Assembly: GCA_027311025.1 (NCBI GenBank)
Contig: DAICZS010000008.1
Coordinates: 1-45,551 of the forward strand
From: Ferrovaceae bacterium
GTDB lineage: Bacteria > Pseudomonadota > Gammaproteobacteria > Burkholderiales > Ferrovaceae
Length of the DNA: 45,551 nucleotides
Direction: 5' to 3'
The notes under the pieces are model-generated. The model made no database searches, had not been told where the DNA came from, and worked only from the letters and a program-made list of their open reading frames with translations. How positions within the stretch are numbered: the first letter of the stretch is position 1; each line of letters begins with the position of its first letter. Of the stretch, positions 17,739 to 29,368 are shown in pieces. Both the position numbers and the translations under genes were made by a program.

Positions 17739-18413
17739 TTACTTCTTGTCCTTGCCTGCTTCAGGAGCAGCCACAGGCGCCTTCTGGTTGGCTGCCGGTA
17801 CTTCTGCAGCAGCCACCGGTGCTGCGATCTCCTCATCTTCCACGCGGGCCGCACGCGGCAGAACGGCGGCAGCCACAGCAGGGTTGTCACCCTTGACCAC
17901 TGCGGCAAACTCAATGCCGGCAGGCGCCTTGATGTCGGATAGATGCAGGGAGTGACCGACGGTCAGATCCTTGAGGTCCACCTCGATGAATTCGGGCAGA
18001 TCGGCGGGCAGGCACAGCACTTCCACTTCATTGAGGATGTGGCTGATGTTGGCTCCGGAGAGCTTCACTCCGGGGCTGATGTCGCCGTTGATGAAGTGCA
18101 GCGGTACCTTCATGTGAATCTTGCGCGAGCTGTCCACGCGCTGGAAGTCCACATGCAGGACGATGGCGCGGAAAGGGTGCATCTGCACATCACGCAGCAA
18201 GGCCGGTTGGGGCTCACCGTCCAGCTTGAGGGTCAGCACGGAGGCATGAAATGCTTCCTGACGTAGCTTGTGAAACAGTTCGTTGTGATCGAGCTCGATG
18301 GCCAGCGCGTCCTTGCCGGCACCATAAAGGATGCCAGGTACGCGTCCATTGTGGCGCAGGCGGCGGCTCGCTCCGGTGCCCTGCACAGTTCTTTTGGTAA
18401 CTTCGATTTCCAT
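17739..18413 (-). CDS. rplY: Ribosomal protein bL25, long (CTC/TL5) type
   Basis: Binds 5S rRNA in the large subunit. The 224-residue form has the L25 domain (about 1-95, with RLRHNGRVPGILYG) plus the TL5/CTC beta domain, then an Ala/Pro/Val/Lys-rich tail that looks disordered. It is longer than the 94-residue E. coli protein but usual in this lineage. AAGGAAG precedes the ATG. Its leader contains a terminator-like hairpin (18437-18469), which may regulate it. Confidence 0.96.
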   Translation of the reverse strand: MEIEVTKRTVQGTGASRRLRHNGRVPGILYGAGKDALAIELDHNELFHKLRQEAFHASVLTLKLDGEPQPALLRDVQMHPFRAIVLHVDFQRVDSSRKIHMKVPLHFINGDISPGVKLSGANISHILNEVEVLCLPADLPEFIEVDLKDLTVGHSLHLSDIKAPAGIEFAAVVKGDNPAVAAAVLPRAARVEDEEIAAPVAAAEVPAANQKAPVAAPEAGKDKK

Positions 18414-18436
18414 TTGGGTCTTCCTTGGTTTCAGTG

Positions 18437-18469
18437 AATAAAACCCACGCTCCGCGACCAGAGCCTGGG
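18437..18469 (-). terminator. Intrinsic terminator or attenuator between prs and rplY
   Basis: On the minus strand, CCCAgGCTC pairs with GAGCgTGGG (one G-G mismatch) around an 8-base loop and is followed directly by TTTTATT. It starts 11 bases after the prs stop and ends about 24 bases before rplY, leaving no room for a promoter between them. It therefore probably attenuates rather than fully stops transcription into rplY. Confidence 0.5.
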
Positions 18470-18479
18470 GTGCTGCAAA

Positions 18480-19430
18480 CTATTCCATAAACAGCGAACT
18501 GACCGAATCCTCATCGCTGATGCGCCGCATGGTCTCGGCCATCAGGCCGGCAATGCCCAGCTGGCGAATGCGCGAACAGGCCATGGCATTTTCCGAGAGG
18601 GGGATGGTATCGGTCACCACCAGCTCGTCCAGCGCCGACTGCGCAATCCGGTCCACTGCCGAACCCGACAGGACCGGATGGGTAATATAGGCCAGCACCT
18701 TGGCTGCCCCGTGGTTTTTAAGGGCGGCGGCGGCTTCGCACAGCGTATTGGCCGTATCCACCATATCGTCCATGATGAGGCAAACGCGTCCCGCCACATC
18801 GCCAATGACATTCATCACCTGGGCGACGTTGGGTTTGTGGCGGCGTTTGTCGATGATCACGAGGTCTGCTTCCAGACGCTTGGCCATGGCTCGCGCCCGC
18901 ACCACCCCACCCACATCCGGCGAAACTACGGTGAGGTTTTGATGTCCAGAACGCCAGACATCGCCCAGCAGCACTGGCGTTGAATACACGTTATCCACCG
19001 GGATATCAAAAAAACCCTGGATCTGGTCCGAGTGCAGGTCCATCGTCAAGACCCGGTCCACACCCGCACCCTGCAACATGTTGGCCACCACCTTGGCCGA
19101 AATGGCCACGCGCGCCGAGCGCGGACGCCTGTCCTGACGGGCATAGCCAAAGTAGGGAATGGCCGCCGTAATGCGCGCAGCAGAAGAACGCTTGAGCGCA
19201 TCGCACATCACCATGACTTCCATCAGGTGGTCATTGGTGGGCGCACAGGTGGACTGCAGGATGAAGCAATCCTTGCCGCGAACATTTTCGAGGATTTCCA
19301 CCATCACTTCGCCATCGCTGAAACGGCCCACCGTGGCACGGCCCACGGAAATATTGAGGTGGGCAGCCACCTCACTGGCAAGTTTTGGATTGGCGGTGCC
19401 GGTAAACACCATTAGATTGGCAGACGACAT
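18480..19430 (-). CDS. prs: Ribose-phosphate pyrophosphokinase (PRPP synthetase)
   Basis: Makes PRPP from ribose 5-phosphate and ATP for nucleotide, His, Trp and NAD synthesis. 316 residues, class I. Seen are the N-terminal [10 protein letters not shown], the flexible catalytic loop [16 protein letters not shown] and the PRPP-binding loop [15 protein letters not shown] lies 6 bases before the ATG. It follows tRNA-Gln and ispE, a common proteobacterial order. Confidence 0.97.
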   Translation of the reverse strand: MSSANLMVFTGTANPKLASEVAAHLNISVGRATVGRFSDGEVMVEILENVRGKDCFILQSTCAPTNDHLMEVMVMCDALKRSSAARITAAIPYFGYARQDRRPRSARVAISAKVVANMLQGAGVDRVLTMDLHSDQIQGFFDIPVDNVYSTPVLLGDVWRSGHQNLTVVSPDVGGVVRARAMAKRLEADLVIIDKRRHKPNVAQVMNVIGDVAGRVCLIMDDMVDTANTLCEAAAALKNHGAAKVLAYITHPVLSGSAVDRIAQSALDELVVTDTIPLSENAMACSRIRQLGIAGLMAETMRRISDEDSVSSLFME

Positions 19431-19464
19431 GGAGCTCCTGGCTTGATGTGGTCGGGCGCTTCCA

Positions 19465-19539
19465 TGGCAGGGGAGGTAGGGATCGAACCTACGAATGCCG
19501 GAATCAAAATCCGGTGCCTTACCACTTGGCGACTCCCCT
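19465..19539 (-). tRNA. tRNA-Gln (anticodon TTG)
   Basis: A 75-base cloverleaf on the minus strand. The acceptor AGGGGAG pairs with CTCCCCT, a G discriminator follows and the CCA end is encoded. The anticodon loop TTTTGAT carries TTG, reading CAA/CAG. The T-arm has GGTTCGATCCC. It begins 6 bases after the ispE stop and 34 bases before prs, so it is cut out of the operon transcript. Confidence 0.96.
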
Positions 19540-19545
19540 GTAGCG

Positions 19546-20387
19546 CTACACCCAATCCCGCAAGGGATGCTGATTCATCCCGCGGGCAATGAACCCTTTA
19601 TACTCCGGCGGCATTTGCAGCAATGCGGACTCTGCTTGGGACGCTTCACCAAACGGGACGAAGCAGCATGCCCCCGAACCCATCATCCGCGCTTCTCCCC
19701 AGCGACCCAGCCACTCCAACAGCTGGGTTACCGCCGGGTAACGACGCATCACCACCGATTGCAGGTCGTTGCGCCCAAATCCCACCGAAAAGTCGCACAT
19801 TTTGACCGGGATCGAATCCCTTGTCAAATCAGGATCCTCGAAGATTTCCCGGGTTGGGATGGCAATGCCTGGATGGGCGACCAGATACCAGCATTCCGGC
19901 ACCGTCACCGGCGTCACACCGATTCGCCGATTCCTTCTGCAAACGCCGCATGCCCGCCAATGAAAACAGGCAGGTCTGCACCCAGCGTCAACCCCAGTCC
20001 GGCCAGTTGCTGGCGCGTCCACCCCAGATGCCAAAGGCGATTGAGTACCAGCAACGTGGTTGCGGCATCAGAACTGCCGCCACCCAGCCCGCCACCCAAC
20101 GGGATTTTCTTGCGCATGCCGATGACCACGCCATAACCCACCCCGCTGGCCTGCTGCAAGGCCCTGGCCGCCTTGATACAAAGATCCTCATCAGGGCCGA
20201 TGCCGCAAACCGGTTGTCGCTGACGAATCTCCCCTGTTTCGGTCAGGTCGAAATCCAGCGTGTCGCCGTAGTCCAGGAAGGTAAACAGGGTCTGCAGGGT
20301 ATGGTAGCCGTCCGGGCGTCGGCCGGTGACATGCAGGAAAAGGTTGAGTTTCGCAGGCGCGGGAATTTCTTCAAAGTGGGCACTCAC
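19546..20387 (-). pseudogene. ispE: ispE, 4-diphosphocytidyl-2-C-methyl-D-erythritol kinase, with an apparent frameshift
   Basis: GHMP kinase of the MEP isoprenoid pathway. The first frame (20387 to 19914) gives 157 residues, from [20 protein letters not shown] through the ATP-binding [14 protein letters not shown] to [12 protein letters not shown], then a TGA. The rest of the enzyme (TPVTVPECWYLV, the C-terminal MMGSGACCFVPFG and so on to 19546) continues in another frame. Removing one TG from the GTGTG at about 19915-19919 restores a 279-residue protein of normal length and sequence. Because dxs and ispA are also here and IspE is normally essential, a sequencing or assembly error or a very recent mutation is more likely than true loss. 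Confidence 0.85.
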
Positions 20388-20974
20388 TTCAAACCCCTCT
20401 CTACAACCCAGCGGTCCACCCTGAGCCTGATGGCCAGATCTTCGTGCTGCAGCGACAGGTTACCCGGCAGCATCTGCTCACCCACCTGGCGCCAGTTGGC
20501 ATAATGAATCTGCCAACCAGCCTGGCTCAGGGTGTCAGGATTCCCGGCGGCATCGCGCGTCACAGTAGCCCCACCCATCGGCGCCGCTTGCCCCTGCACC
20601 CACCAGGGCAGCCCGTCCAGCGGCAACGCATATCCCAGTACTGCCTGGGTCAGCTTCTCTGAATCGGCGGCCCAAAACTCACTGTGGTCTGAGAGTACCA
20701 GATGGATGGATTGGGGGGCACGATCGAGCACAGCCACCGTGGAACCCAGTGGCGTCAACAGTTCCACATGTTGTTGCCCGCCCTGGCTTGTCCAGTCGAT
20801 CTTGCCCGTGTCCGTACCGGAAGGCTGATGCACCGCGAGACGCCCGGAAAAGCGAAACCCCTCGAAGGTGCCCTGCCCGACCACCTGGTCTGTTGGGGAG
20901 CCCGTCTGCGACAGGCTGGCACAACCGCAGAGCAAAGCCAGGCACCCCGTCGCGCAGAACCGTACCCACTTCAT
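20384..20974 (-). CDS. lolB: LolB, outer-membrane lipoprotein receptor
   Basis: Accepts lipoproteins from LolA and inserts them into the outer membrane. 196 residues with a lipoprotein signal ending LLCGC (lipidated Cys18). Family features are the FSGRLAV strand, [12 protein letters not shown] and the LPWWVQG segment. The stop overlaps the ispE start by 4 bases; lolB-ispE-prs is the classic gammaproteobacterial and betaproteobacterial order. Confidence 0.93.
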   Translation of the reverse strand: MKWVRFCATGCLALLCGCASLSQTGSPTDQVVGQGTFEGFRFSGRLAVHQPSGTDTGKIDWTSQGGQQHVELLTPLGSTVAVLDRAPQSIHLVLSDHSEFWAADSEKLTQAVLGYALPLDGLPWWVQGQAAPMGGATVTRDAAGNPDTLSQAGWQIHYANWRQVGEQMLPGNLSLQHEDLAIRLRVDRWVVERGLK

Positions 20975-20977
20975 GAA

Positions 20978-24014
<3,037 letters not shown>

Positions 24015-24029
24015 GAGCCCTATTGTCCG

Positions 24030-24989
24030 ATGTTTGGCCTATTCAAGAAATCCCCAGAACCCGTCCCTTCAGATGAGGGCTCCTCCCAGGGTTGGATTGC
24101 CCGCCTCAAGTCGGGACTGGGCAACAGTCGCCAGAAGCTGAAGGCGGGGCTGACCGGGTTGTTCGGTGGCAAGCTGGATGATGCCTGGTTCGATGCGCTG
24201 GAGGAAACGCTGATTGCCGCAGACGTGGGCGTGGGCACCAGCCGGAAATTGATCGAACAGCTCAAACGGGAAGCGCGCAGCCAGAATATCGATCAGGCCG
24301 AGGCGCTCAAACCCCTGCTCAAGGCGGCGCTGGTACACCTGCTCCGCCCCCTGGAGCGGCCCCTTGACGTGAGTACCCACACACCGTTCGTCATCCTGTT
24401 CGTCGGGGTGAATGGCGCCGGGAAAACCACCACCATCGGCAAGCTGGCCCAGCATTTCCTGCAAGGCGGGCGCAGTGTCCTTCTGGCCGCAGGGGATACC
24501 TTCCGGGCAGCAGCGGTGGCCCAACTCGTGGCCTGGGGGCAGCGCAACCAGGTGCCCGTCATCACCCAGGAAAAGGGCGACTCCGCCTCCGTCATTTTCG
24601 ACGCCATCAGTGCCGCCCGCAGTCGGGGCATCGACATCGTGCTGGCGGACACTGCCGGGCGCCTGCCAACCCAGTTGCACCTGATGGAAGAAATTCGCAA
24701 GGTCAAACGCGTCGTCACCAAGGCCGACCCCAGCGCACCCCACGAAATCCTGCTGGTACTCGATGCCAATACGGGGCAAAACGCCTTGTCGCAAGTGCGC
24801 GCTTTCGACGACGCCCTGAACCTCACGGGGCTCGTGGTGACCAAGCTGGACGGCACGGCCCGCGGCGGCGTGGTGGCCGCCATCGCCGGCGAGCGGCCCA
24901 TTCCCATCTGTTTCATCGGCGTGGGGGAGGCCATGGAAGACCTGCAGGCCTTCAATGCCAGCGACTTTGTGGACGCGCTCATCGAATGA
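24030..24989 (+). CDS. ftsY: FtsY, SRP receptor GTPase
   Basis: Docks ribosome-nascent chain-SRP complexes at the inner membrane. 319 residues: a short N-terminal tail beginning MFGLFKK, the N domain, then the G domain with GVNGAGKTTTIGKLA, DTFRAAA, DTAGRLPTQ, TKLDGTARGG and the C-terminal FIGVGE. The large acidic A domain of E. coli FtsY is absent. The frame is open upstream through the rsmD region, but that part is unrelated. The ftsE start overlaps its stop, giving the classic ftsYEX operon. Confidence 0.95.
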   Translation: MFGLFKKSPEPVPSDEGSSQGWIARLKSGLGNSRQKLKAGLTGLFGGKLDDAWFDALEETLIAADVGVGTSRKLIEQLKREARSQNIDQAEALKPLLKAALVHLLRPLERPLDVSTHTPFVILFVGVNGAGKTTTIGKLAQHFLQGGRSVLLAAGDTFRAAAVAQLVAWGQRNQVPVITQEKGDSASVIFDAISAARSRGIDIVLADTAGRLPTQLHLMEEIRKVKRVVTKADPSAPHEILLVLDANTGQNALSQVRAFDDALNLTGLVVTKLDGTARGGVVAAIAGERPIPICFIGVGEAMEDLQAFNASDFVDALIE

Positions 24990-25672
24990 TGGCCCTTGAC
25001 ACCGTGGTGAAGCGCTACCCTGATGGGCACGAGGCCTTGCGCGGCATCACCCTGGACATCGAAGACGGTGAGCTGGTTTTCGTCACCGGCCGCTCGGGGG
25101 CAGGAAAAAGCACGCTGCTGCGGCTCATGGCCGGCATGGAACGTCCCACCGCAGGCACCGTCACCATCAACGGTCAGGACATCAACCGGCTGGGGCCCGC
25201 AGCACTGGCACGACTGCGATGCAACATCGGCCTGGTTTTCCAGGATCACAAACTGCTCTTTGACCGTAGCGTTGCTGAAAATGCGGCGCTTCCCCTGCAG
25301 ATTGCCGGTCTTTACGGTCACGAACTACGACGGCGCGTCACTGCGGCGCTGGAAAAGGTTGGCCTTGCCGATCAGGCCAAGGCCAGCCCCGTCACGCTCT
25401 CGGGCGGCGAACTGCAGCGTCTGTGCATCGCGCGCGCCATCGTCAACCGGCCCAGCCTTGTCATTGCCGACGAGCCCACGGGGCATCTTGATCAGGGCTA
25501 TGCCAGCGCCATCCTGGACATTTTCAAGTCCTTTCATCGCGCCGGCATCACCGTGGTCATGGCCACCCATGACGACACCACGATTTCCACCCTGGCAGGG
25601 CGCATCCTGCATCTGGAAGACGGTCAACTTGGCGGCGATTCCGAGACCGATTCCGCGGAGTACGCCACATGA
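24986..25672 (+). CDS. ftsE: FtsE, cell-division ABC-type ATPase
   Basis: Cytoplasmic ATPase of FtsEX, which controls periplasmic amidase activation at the division septum. 228 residues with Walker [10 protein letters not shown], the Q-loop VFQDHKLL, the signature LSGGELQRL (Leu where most have Gln), Walker B LVIADEPT and the H-loop ATHD. ATGA overlap with ftsY; two adjacent ATG codons are possible starts. Confidence 0.95.
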   Translation: MMALDTVVKRYPDGHEALRGITLDIEDGELVFVTGRSGAGKSTLLRLMAGMERPTAGTVTINGQDINRLGPAALARLRCNIGLVFQDHKLLFDRSVAENAALPLQIAGLYGHELRRRVTAALEKVGLADQAKASPVTLSGGELQRLCIARAIVNRPSLVIADEPTGHLDQGYASAILDIFKSFHRAGITVVMATHDDTTISTLAGRILHLEDGQLGGDSETDSAEYAT

Positions 25673-26571
25673 TGGCCTGGCTCCACCAACACGCCAGCGC
25701 TGCACGCCTGACCTTGCGTCGGCTCGTGCACAGCCCGTTTGCCAACCTGCTGGGCGTACTGGTCATTGCGTTTGCGTTGAGTCTTCCTGCCGGGCTGTAT
25801 CGCCTGATCAATGCTGCGACCTTGTTGGGTCATGACGCCCTGCACGACCCCCGCCTGACAATGTTCATGGCTTCCGATGCCGATAGCGCGGCGGTCCGGG
25901 CCGTATGGGACGCCCTTGCCGTGCACAGCGAAGTGCTCGAGTTTCGCTATATCTCCAATACCGACGCCCTGGCAGAACTCAAGGCCAATCCCGCACTGGC
26001 CGATGTCGTTGGCACCCTGGAGCACAATCCGCTGCCGCATACCTTCATCGTACGAGCCCGGGACAGCTCTCCAGCCGGCCTGGAGTCCCTGCGTAAAATG
26101 GTGGGCAGCTGGAACAAGGTGGAACGCGTGCAAATGGACGGCGAATGGGCCAAGCGTCTGGCTGCCCTGCTCGGATTTTTCAGGCATTTTACCCATGGCC
26201 TTGCCATCGTCCTGGCCGTGGCCCTGGTGTTCATCGTCTTCAACACGGTTCGCCAACAGGTACTCTCGGCACGCGATGAAATCGAGGTAGCCCACCTGAT
26301 CGGGGCCACGTCGCGGTACATTCGTCGGCCTTTCCTGTATTCCGGCCTGCTTCAGGGGCTGATGGGCGCCGTGCTGGCGTTCCTTCTGCTGCAGCTTGGA
26401 AGCCACCTGTTCAACGAGGAAGTCGAGCCCTTGGGCGCTCTGTTCTCGCTCAACCTCCAGTTGCGCCCGCCAACCCTGGAAGAATGCCTCCTGCTGGCGC
26501 TGGTGGCCCTTGCCCTGAGCTGGAGCGCGGCTTTCCTCTCGGTCTCCCTGACCTTGAAGCGGCTTCGCTGA
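25669..26571 (+). CDS. ftsX: FtsX, cell-division permease-like protein
   Basis: Membrane partner of FtsE that transmits ATPase conformational change to a periplasmic hydrolase activator. 300 residues. One membrane helix lies at about 26-46, then a periplasmic loop of about 120 residues, then three helices (about 172-195, 222-245 and 268-290), the FtsX/MacB topology. The VRQQVLSARDEIEVAHLIGAT block is typical. It overlaps ftsE by 4 bases. The next gene, rpoH, has its own promoter. Confidence 0.93.
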   Translation: MMAWLHQHASAARLTLRRLVHSPFANLLGVLVIAFALSLPAGLYRLINAATLLGHDALHDPRLTMFMASDADSAAVRAVWDALAVHSEVLEFRYISNTDALAELKANPALADVVGTLEHNPLPHTFIVRARDSSPAGLESLRKMVGSWNKVERVQMDGEWAKRLAALLGFFRHFTHGLAIVLAVALVFIVFNTVRQQVLSARDEIEVAHLIGATSRYIRRPFLYSGLLQGLMGAVLAFLLLQLGSHLFNEEVEPLGALFSLNLQLRPPTLEECLLLALVALALSWSAAFLSVSLTLKRLR

Positions 26572-26604
26572 ACCCATGCTTTCCTCCGGGAACCCGGGGC
26601 CCCA

Positions 26605-26631
26605 TTAGCACTCAAAGCGCAAGAGTGCTAA
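26605..26631 (+). promoter_or_regulatory. CIRCE element (HrcA operator) upstream of rpoH
   Basis: TTAGCACTC, a 9-base spacer, then GAGTGCTAA: a perfect match to the CIRCE inverted repeat bound by the repressor HrcA. It ends 34 bases before the rpoH ATG and overlaps the predicted promoter, so HrcA should repress the heat-shock sigma factor at normal temperature. Confidence 0.95.
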
Positions 26632-26634
26632 AAT
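26605..26634 (+). promoter_or_regulatory. Predicted sigma70 promoter of rpoH, embedded in CIRCE
   Basis: A -35-like TTAGCA (26605-26610, 4 of 6 consensus bases) and -10 TAAAAT (26629-26634, 5 of 6) are separated by 18 bases. The CIRCE arms cover both elements, which explains repression by occlusion. Confidence 0.6.
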
Positions 26635-26665
26635 AGCTCTATTGATTCGGGAGGATGATCGTCTC

Positions 26666-27526
26666 ATGCATGAAATGACATTACCCATGCCTGTTTTGGC
26701 CCAGGCCGGCAGCCTGGAACAGTACATTCAAAGCGTCTCCAGGATTCCGCTGCTGAGCGCAGAGGAAGAGAGCGACCTGGGACGTCGCCTGCGCGACCAC
26801 AATGACCTGCAGGCGGCCCAGCGCATGATCATGTCGCACTTGCGGCTCGTGGTCTCCATTGCGCGCCAGTACAGCGGCTACGGCCTGCCCCAGGCCGACC
26901 TCATCCAGGAAGGCAACGTCGGCCTCATGAAGGCCGTGCGTCGCTTTGACCCCGAACGCGGGGTCCGTCTGGTGTCGTTTGCCGTGCACTGGATCAAGGC
27001 AGAAATCCACGAATATGTGCTGCGCAACTGGCGTCTCGTGAAGATCGCCACCACCAAGGCCCAGCGCAAGCTGTTTTTTGGGCTGCGCCGGCTCAAGCCC
27101 GGGTTTGGCGCCCTATCGCCACGCGAAACCACTGAAATTGCCCGCCAGCTGGGCGTGCGCCCTGAAGACGTCAGCGAAATGGAAATGCGCCTGTCTGGGC
27201 AGGACATCTCGCTGGAGCCTCTCTCGGACGATGATGAGCACTGGACAAGCCCCGTTGCCTACCTCACCGATAACGCCGATAGCCCGCCTGAACATCTCGA
27301 GGCCCTGGAGCAGGAGCGCCTTGGCAGCGAAGGATTGCACGAAGCGCTGGCGCGCCTGGATGAGCGCAGCAGGCACATCGTCTCGGCACGGTGGCTGAAC
27401 GGCGACAAGGCTGCGGCCACCCTGCACGAGCTGGCAGAAGAACTCGGCATTTCGGCGGAGCGCGTGCGGCAGATCGAGGTCAGGGCCATGCAAAAACTGC
27501 GCGCCTCGCTCGAGCCGGCCGCATGA
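26666..27526 (+). CDS. rpoH: RpoH, heat-shock sigma factor sigma32
   Basis: Directs RNA polymerase to heat-shock promoters. From the ATG at 26666 the protein has 286 residues, matching the 284 of E. coli. An in-frame TTG at 26642 is a less likely start; GGGAGG lies 11 bases before the ATG. Region 2 shows LRLVVSIARQY and LIQEGNVGLMKAVRRFDPERG. The RpoH-specific box QRKLFFGLRR follows, and region 4.2 ends LGISAERVRQIEVRAMQKLR. Controlled by HrcA/CIRCE. folB is coupled downstream by a 4-base overlap. Confidence 0.96.
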   Translation: MHEMTLPMPVLAQAGSLEQYIQSVSRIPLLSAEEESDLGRRLRDHNDLQAAQRMIMSHLRLVVSIARQYSGYGLPQADLIQEGNVGLMKAVRRFDPERGVRLVSFAVHWIKAEIHEYVLRNWRLVKIATTKAQRKLFFGLRRLKPGFGALSPRETTEIARQLGVRPEDVSEMEMRLSGQDISLEPLSDDDEHWTSPVAYLTDNADSPPEHLEALEQERLGSEGLHEALARLDERSRHIVSARWLNGDKAAATLHELAEELGISAERVRQIEVRAMQKLRASLEPAA

Positions 27527-27909
27527 GCCATTACCACTGCATCATCCAGAACGCGCATTGCGCCGTTCGGTTGGGCATCCATGAATTCGAAAAGGAAGGA
27601 CCGCAGAACATCCTGGTCTCACTCAAGCTGTCCTTCCCTTTTTCTGCCCTGCAGCGCATCCGCCATATCGGCGACACGGTGGACTATGAACCTCTGAGAA
27701 ACTTCATCCAGAGCTGGTCAGAACGCCCCCATGTGGCCCTGATCGAGGACCTGCTCGATGAACTGGTCAGCCACTGTTTTGACGACCCGCGTGTGGAACA
27801 CGTCGAGGCCACCATCCGCAAGACCACGATTTTTGAGGAAGTAGAGGAAATCGGCGTGGGCATCGTCACCTCCCGGCAGGACTGGTACGACCTGACTGCC
27901 CGGCGCTAA
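27523..27909 (+). CDS. folB: Dihydroneopterin aldolase (FolB)
   Basis: Folate-pathway enzyme converting dihydroneopterin to hydroxymethyl-dihydropterin. 128 residues, the tunnelling fold, with the substrate-binding GIHEFEKEGPQNI segment, DTVDYEPL and the C-terminal Lys of IRKTTIFEEVEEIGV. This Lys is followed by TT rather than the usual PGA, so the active-site loop differs from E. coli FolB. ATGA overlap with rpoH. The folate entry enzyme FolE2 lies elsewhere in the window. Confidence 0.85.
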   Translation: MSHYHCIIQNAHCAVRLGIHEFEKEGPQNILVSLKLSFPFSALQRIRHIGDTVDYEPLRNFIQSWSERPHVALIEDLLDELVSHCFDDPRVEHVEATIRKTTIFEEVEEIGVGIVTSRQDWYDLTARR

Positions 27910-27919
27910 AGCGCCCAGA

Positions 27920-28675
27920 CTAAAGCGTGCAGAATATCAGGCTGAAGGGAACATCCTCGGGATAGACCCGGGAGCGCGCCGCGTCGCCCACCTCCAGAAA
28001 ACGGATATTGAGCAGATACTTGTTGGCGCTGATTTCGGGCACGCAAGGCTGCCCGGTTTCCAGCGCCACCCGGAGCAGTTTGACTTCGGGACCTACCTTG
28101 CCCTGTTGAAAAAGACCGCGCGTGGCCTGCTGCTGCTGCGCCTTGCCGCTTTCCAGCAACAGGGTGAGTTGCACCCGCAACGCCCGGTAGGTGGACAGCA
28201 GGGGCGAGAGCCAATCATTGAGCTGTTGCCGACGCACGCTGGATTCCAGCGACAGCCAGTAGTGGTAGGCAGGCAAATCGAAATCGCACATCCCCCCGGG
28301 AATCGCCGCGCGTTGTTTGATGGCCATCAGCCACTCATGGTTGCGCAACTGCTCACCAAACTTTCCCTTGCTGGCATGAAGGTCATAAGACACCGTTTCG
28401 ATGTCAGAGAGCGTTTTTTCCAACGGCTTCTGGGAAACGTTGGCATTGCCGCGTAACGGCACGAGCGTGGCACGTTGCCGATCCAGGGATTGCAACAGGT
28501 CTGATTTGACGTCAGCGCGTGCCGTAATGTCGAGAATCTCGAAAACGGTCATGAGCGCGGCGTGGTGATCGAAAGCTGCGTCCCGCTCGATGAAATAGAG
28601 GGCGCGTTTGAATAGCGCCTTCAGCCTGAGGAAGGTACGAACTTGTTCACTAAGCGGATAATCGTAAATGATCAC
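27920..28675 (-). CDS. zapD: ZapD, FtsZ-bundling division protein
   Basis: Cross-links FtsZ protofilaments at the division site. 251 residues from a GTG at 28675; the family begins with the IIYDYPLSEQVRTFLRLK pattern, which fixes the start, and the upstream open frame is spurious. The helical core (FEILDITARADVKSDLLQ) and the C-terminal beta region (FLEVGD, DVPFSLIFC) match. It lies downstream of coaE, as in enterobacteria, and converges on folB with 10 bases between. Confidence 0.92.
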   Translation of the reverse strand: MIIYDYPLSEQVRTFLRLKALFKRALYFIERDAAFDHHAALMTVFEILDITARADVKSDLLQSLDRQRATLVPLRGNANVSQKPLEKTLSDIETVSYDLHASKGKFGEQLRNHEWLMAIKQRAAIPGGMCDFDLPAYHYWLSLESSVRRQQLNDWLSPLLSTYRALRVQLTLLLESGKAQQQQATRGLFQQGKVGPEVKLLRVALETGQPCVPEISANKYLLNIRFLEVGDAARSRVYPEDVPFSLIFCTL

Positions 28676-28738
28676 CGAAGGGGCCCCGGAAAACCGCCCA
28701 AGTGTGGCCCAAAACGGTGGCGAGTGCAATCCCTGCGA

Positions 28739-29368
28739 TCATGTCCCCGGGTGTGGGTCGGTTTGCCCCGCAGCCATGGCACGGTACTGCCGATCCAGTG
28801 AACGCACAGCCGCCTCCAGACTTTCCATGTCGCCGTTGTTCTCAACCACATCGTCAGCCACCCGCAAACGCGTTTTGCGGTCCGTCTGGGCAGCCATGAT
28901 GGCATGAACGGCTTGCGGGCTCATGTCGCGTCGCGCTGAAGCCCGCTTGAGCTGCAGTTCTTCCTCGCAATCCACCACCAGCACGCGGGACAACAGGGGA
29001 CGATAGCTTCCAACCTCGATCAACAGGGGCACGACCAGCAGCACATAGGGTTGCGTGGCCGCCTCCAGCGCAGCATGGACGGCATCACGGATGCGTCCGT
29101 GCATGATGCCCTCCAGTTGCTTGCGGGCAGGGGGATGGTTGAATACATGGTCGCGCAAGGCGGTGCGATTCAAGCCCCCGCTTTCATTGATGAACGCTTC
29201 CCCAAACTTTTCGCGAATGGCGGCAATGGCTGCGCCACCCGGCGCCGTCAGCTGATGTGAAATGGCGTCCGTATCCACCACGCCGGCCCCCAGCTTGGCA
29301 AACAAACCGGCTACCGTGGACTTGCCAGAACCGATGCCCCCGGTGACCCCGATGATAAATTTGCTCAC
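28739..29368 (-). CDS. coaE: Dephospho-CoA kinase
   Basis: Last step of CoA synthesis. 209 residues. The P-loop GGIGSGKST is at the N-terminus, followed by DTDAISHQLTAPGG and the VPLLIEVGSY lid region. The start is GTG at 29368, preceded at 8 bases by a near-perfect AAAGGAGGT inside the end of pilD (GTGA overlap). A much longer in-frame extension through pilD has no basis. Order pilD-coaE-zapD as in many proteobacteria. With coaD, two CoA genes lie in the window. Confidence 0.96.
   Translation of the reverse strand: MSKFIIGVTGGIGSGKSTVAGLFAKLGAGVVDTDAISHQLTAPGGAAIAAIREKFGEAFINESGGLNRTALRDHVFNHPPARKQLEGIMHGRIRDAVHAALEAATQPYVLLVVPLLIEVGSYRPLLSRVLVVDCEEELQLKRASARRDMSPQAVHAIMAAQTDRKTRLRVADDVVENNGDMESLEAAVRSLDRQYRAMAAGQTDPHPGT

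Noticed and set aside
26581-26600. CCGGG-AA-CCCGG as a terminator after ftsX.
   Set aside because: Tiny loop of 2 bases, no T-tract, and it lies directly beside the rpoH control region.
26553-26604. CCCCATTA just before CIRCE resembles a sigma32 -10, with CTTGAAG upstream as a -35.
   Set aside because: The two elements are about 40 bases apart, far more than the 11-16 allowed, and CTTGAAG is inside the end of ftsX.
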